A stretch of DNA of 64,000 nucleotides, taken from positions 558,001-622,000 of the forward strand of contig JAGIBL010000001.1 of assembly GCA_017744365.1 (NCBI GenBank). The letters run 5' to 3'. How positions within the stretch are numbered: position 1 is the stretch's first letter; each line of letters starts with the position of its first letter. Both the position numbers and the translations under genes were made by a program. Source of the DNA: Nocardioidaceae bacterium. GTDB taxonomy: Bacteria > Actinomycetota > Actinomycetes > Propionibacteriales > Nocardioidaceae. Of this stretch, positions 63,895 through 64,000 are shown in pieces. The notes under the pieces are model-generated. The model made no database searches. It was not told the origin of the DNA and saw nothing but the letters and a program-made list of their open reading frames with translations.

Positions 63895-64000
63895 CTACTC
63901 CTCGAGCCAGGCGCGGATCGACTCGTTGTGCTGCCCGAGGGTCGGGGGAGCGGCGTGCTGCTCGCGTCCACCGGCGTACGCGTTGTCGTCGAAGCGCAGC
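63895..64000 (-). CDS. CaiB/BaiF-type CoA-transferase, C-terminal fragment (partial)
   Basis: The last 34 codons of a gene entering from the right edge: LRFDDNAYAGGREQHAAPPTLGQHNESIRAWLEE. The AAPPTLGQHNESI ending is typical of the C-terminus of family III (CaiB/BaiF, Frc-like) CoA-transferases, which move CoA between carboxylates. Too little is visible for a substrate; if it belongs to the neighbouring locus it could activate an organic acid product such as malonate (speculative). Confidence 0.6.
   Translation of the reverse strand, partial: LRFDDNAYAGGREQHAAPPTLGQHNESIRAWLEE

Overview
The window is a very GC-rich, gene-dense stretch with NTG starts, many ATGA/GTGA overlaps and several probably leaderless genes. 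This points to a soil actinobacterium. The order primary sigma factor, MFS transporter, second type II topoisomerase B subunit, together with DUF4192, DUF7455 and KstR-like signals, fits Nocardioides or a close relative (inference; no 16S rRNA is present).

Layout. 1-12.5 kb is housekeeping: a group 2 sigma factor cut by the left edge, 5-oxoprolinase pxpA and pxpBC, dinB, DUF4192, a glutamate-cysteine ligase-like enzyme, an SPFH protein, a GntR regulator with ACC deaminase (acdS), an HhH glycosylase and the primary sigma factor. 12.5-30.7 kb holds an MFS transporter, an enoyl-CoA hydratase/acyl-CoA synthetase/DUF2231 operon behind a KstR-type operator, two tandem secreted Ig-like paralogues, membrane proteins, a ParE/GyrB-type topoisomerase with an abnormal start, a divergent MocR/EamA pair, a lipoprotein esterase, two tandem SGNH hydrolases and a beta carbonic anhydrase.

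30.8-63.8 kb is the most interesting part. It reads as an almost complete oxidative pyrimidine degradation locus with an unusual energy-conserving tail. It encodes a cytosine permease and a yeast-Fcy1-like cytosine deaminase; a PucR regulator with molybdenum-hydroxylase maturation genes (MobA-like, MoxR, CoxE, XdhC); a DUF2877-FdrA-DUF1116 operon; a second PucR-type regulator; a uracil-type NCS2 permease coupled to a three-subunit molybdenum hydroxylase, CoxG and an amidase; HyuA/HyuB and an NmrA-like protein; and finally carbamate kinase next to a barbiturase/cyanuric-acid-hydrolase family enzyme. Proposed flow (inference): cytosine to uracil; uracil to barbiturate by the Mo enzyme; barbiturate to ureidomalonate by the ring-opening hydrolase; phosphorolysis of ureidomalonate by FdrA/DUF1116/DUF2877 to malonamate plus carbamoyl phosphate, by analogy with E. 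coli oxalurate phosphorolysis; carbamate kinase makes ATP; the amidase hydrolyses malonamate to malonate.

A separate cassette at 56.3-61.6 kb interrupts the locus. It has a LuxR-type response regulator whose phospho-acceptor Asp is Glu, a small secreted I36-like protein, a lipoprotein and a MacA/MacB-like ABC exporter. Two dense intergenic inverted-repeat clusters (38.0-38.1 and 51.3-51.4 kb) lie inside the locus. The right edge carries the C-terminus of a CaiB/BaiF-type CoA-transferase. No rRNA, tRNA, CRISPR or transposase gene was found.
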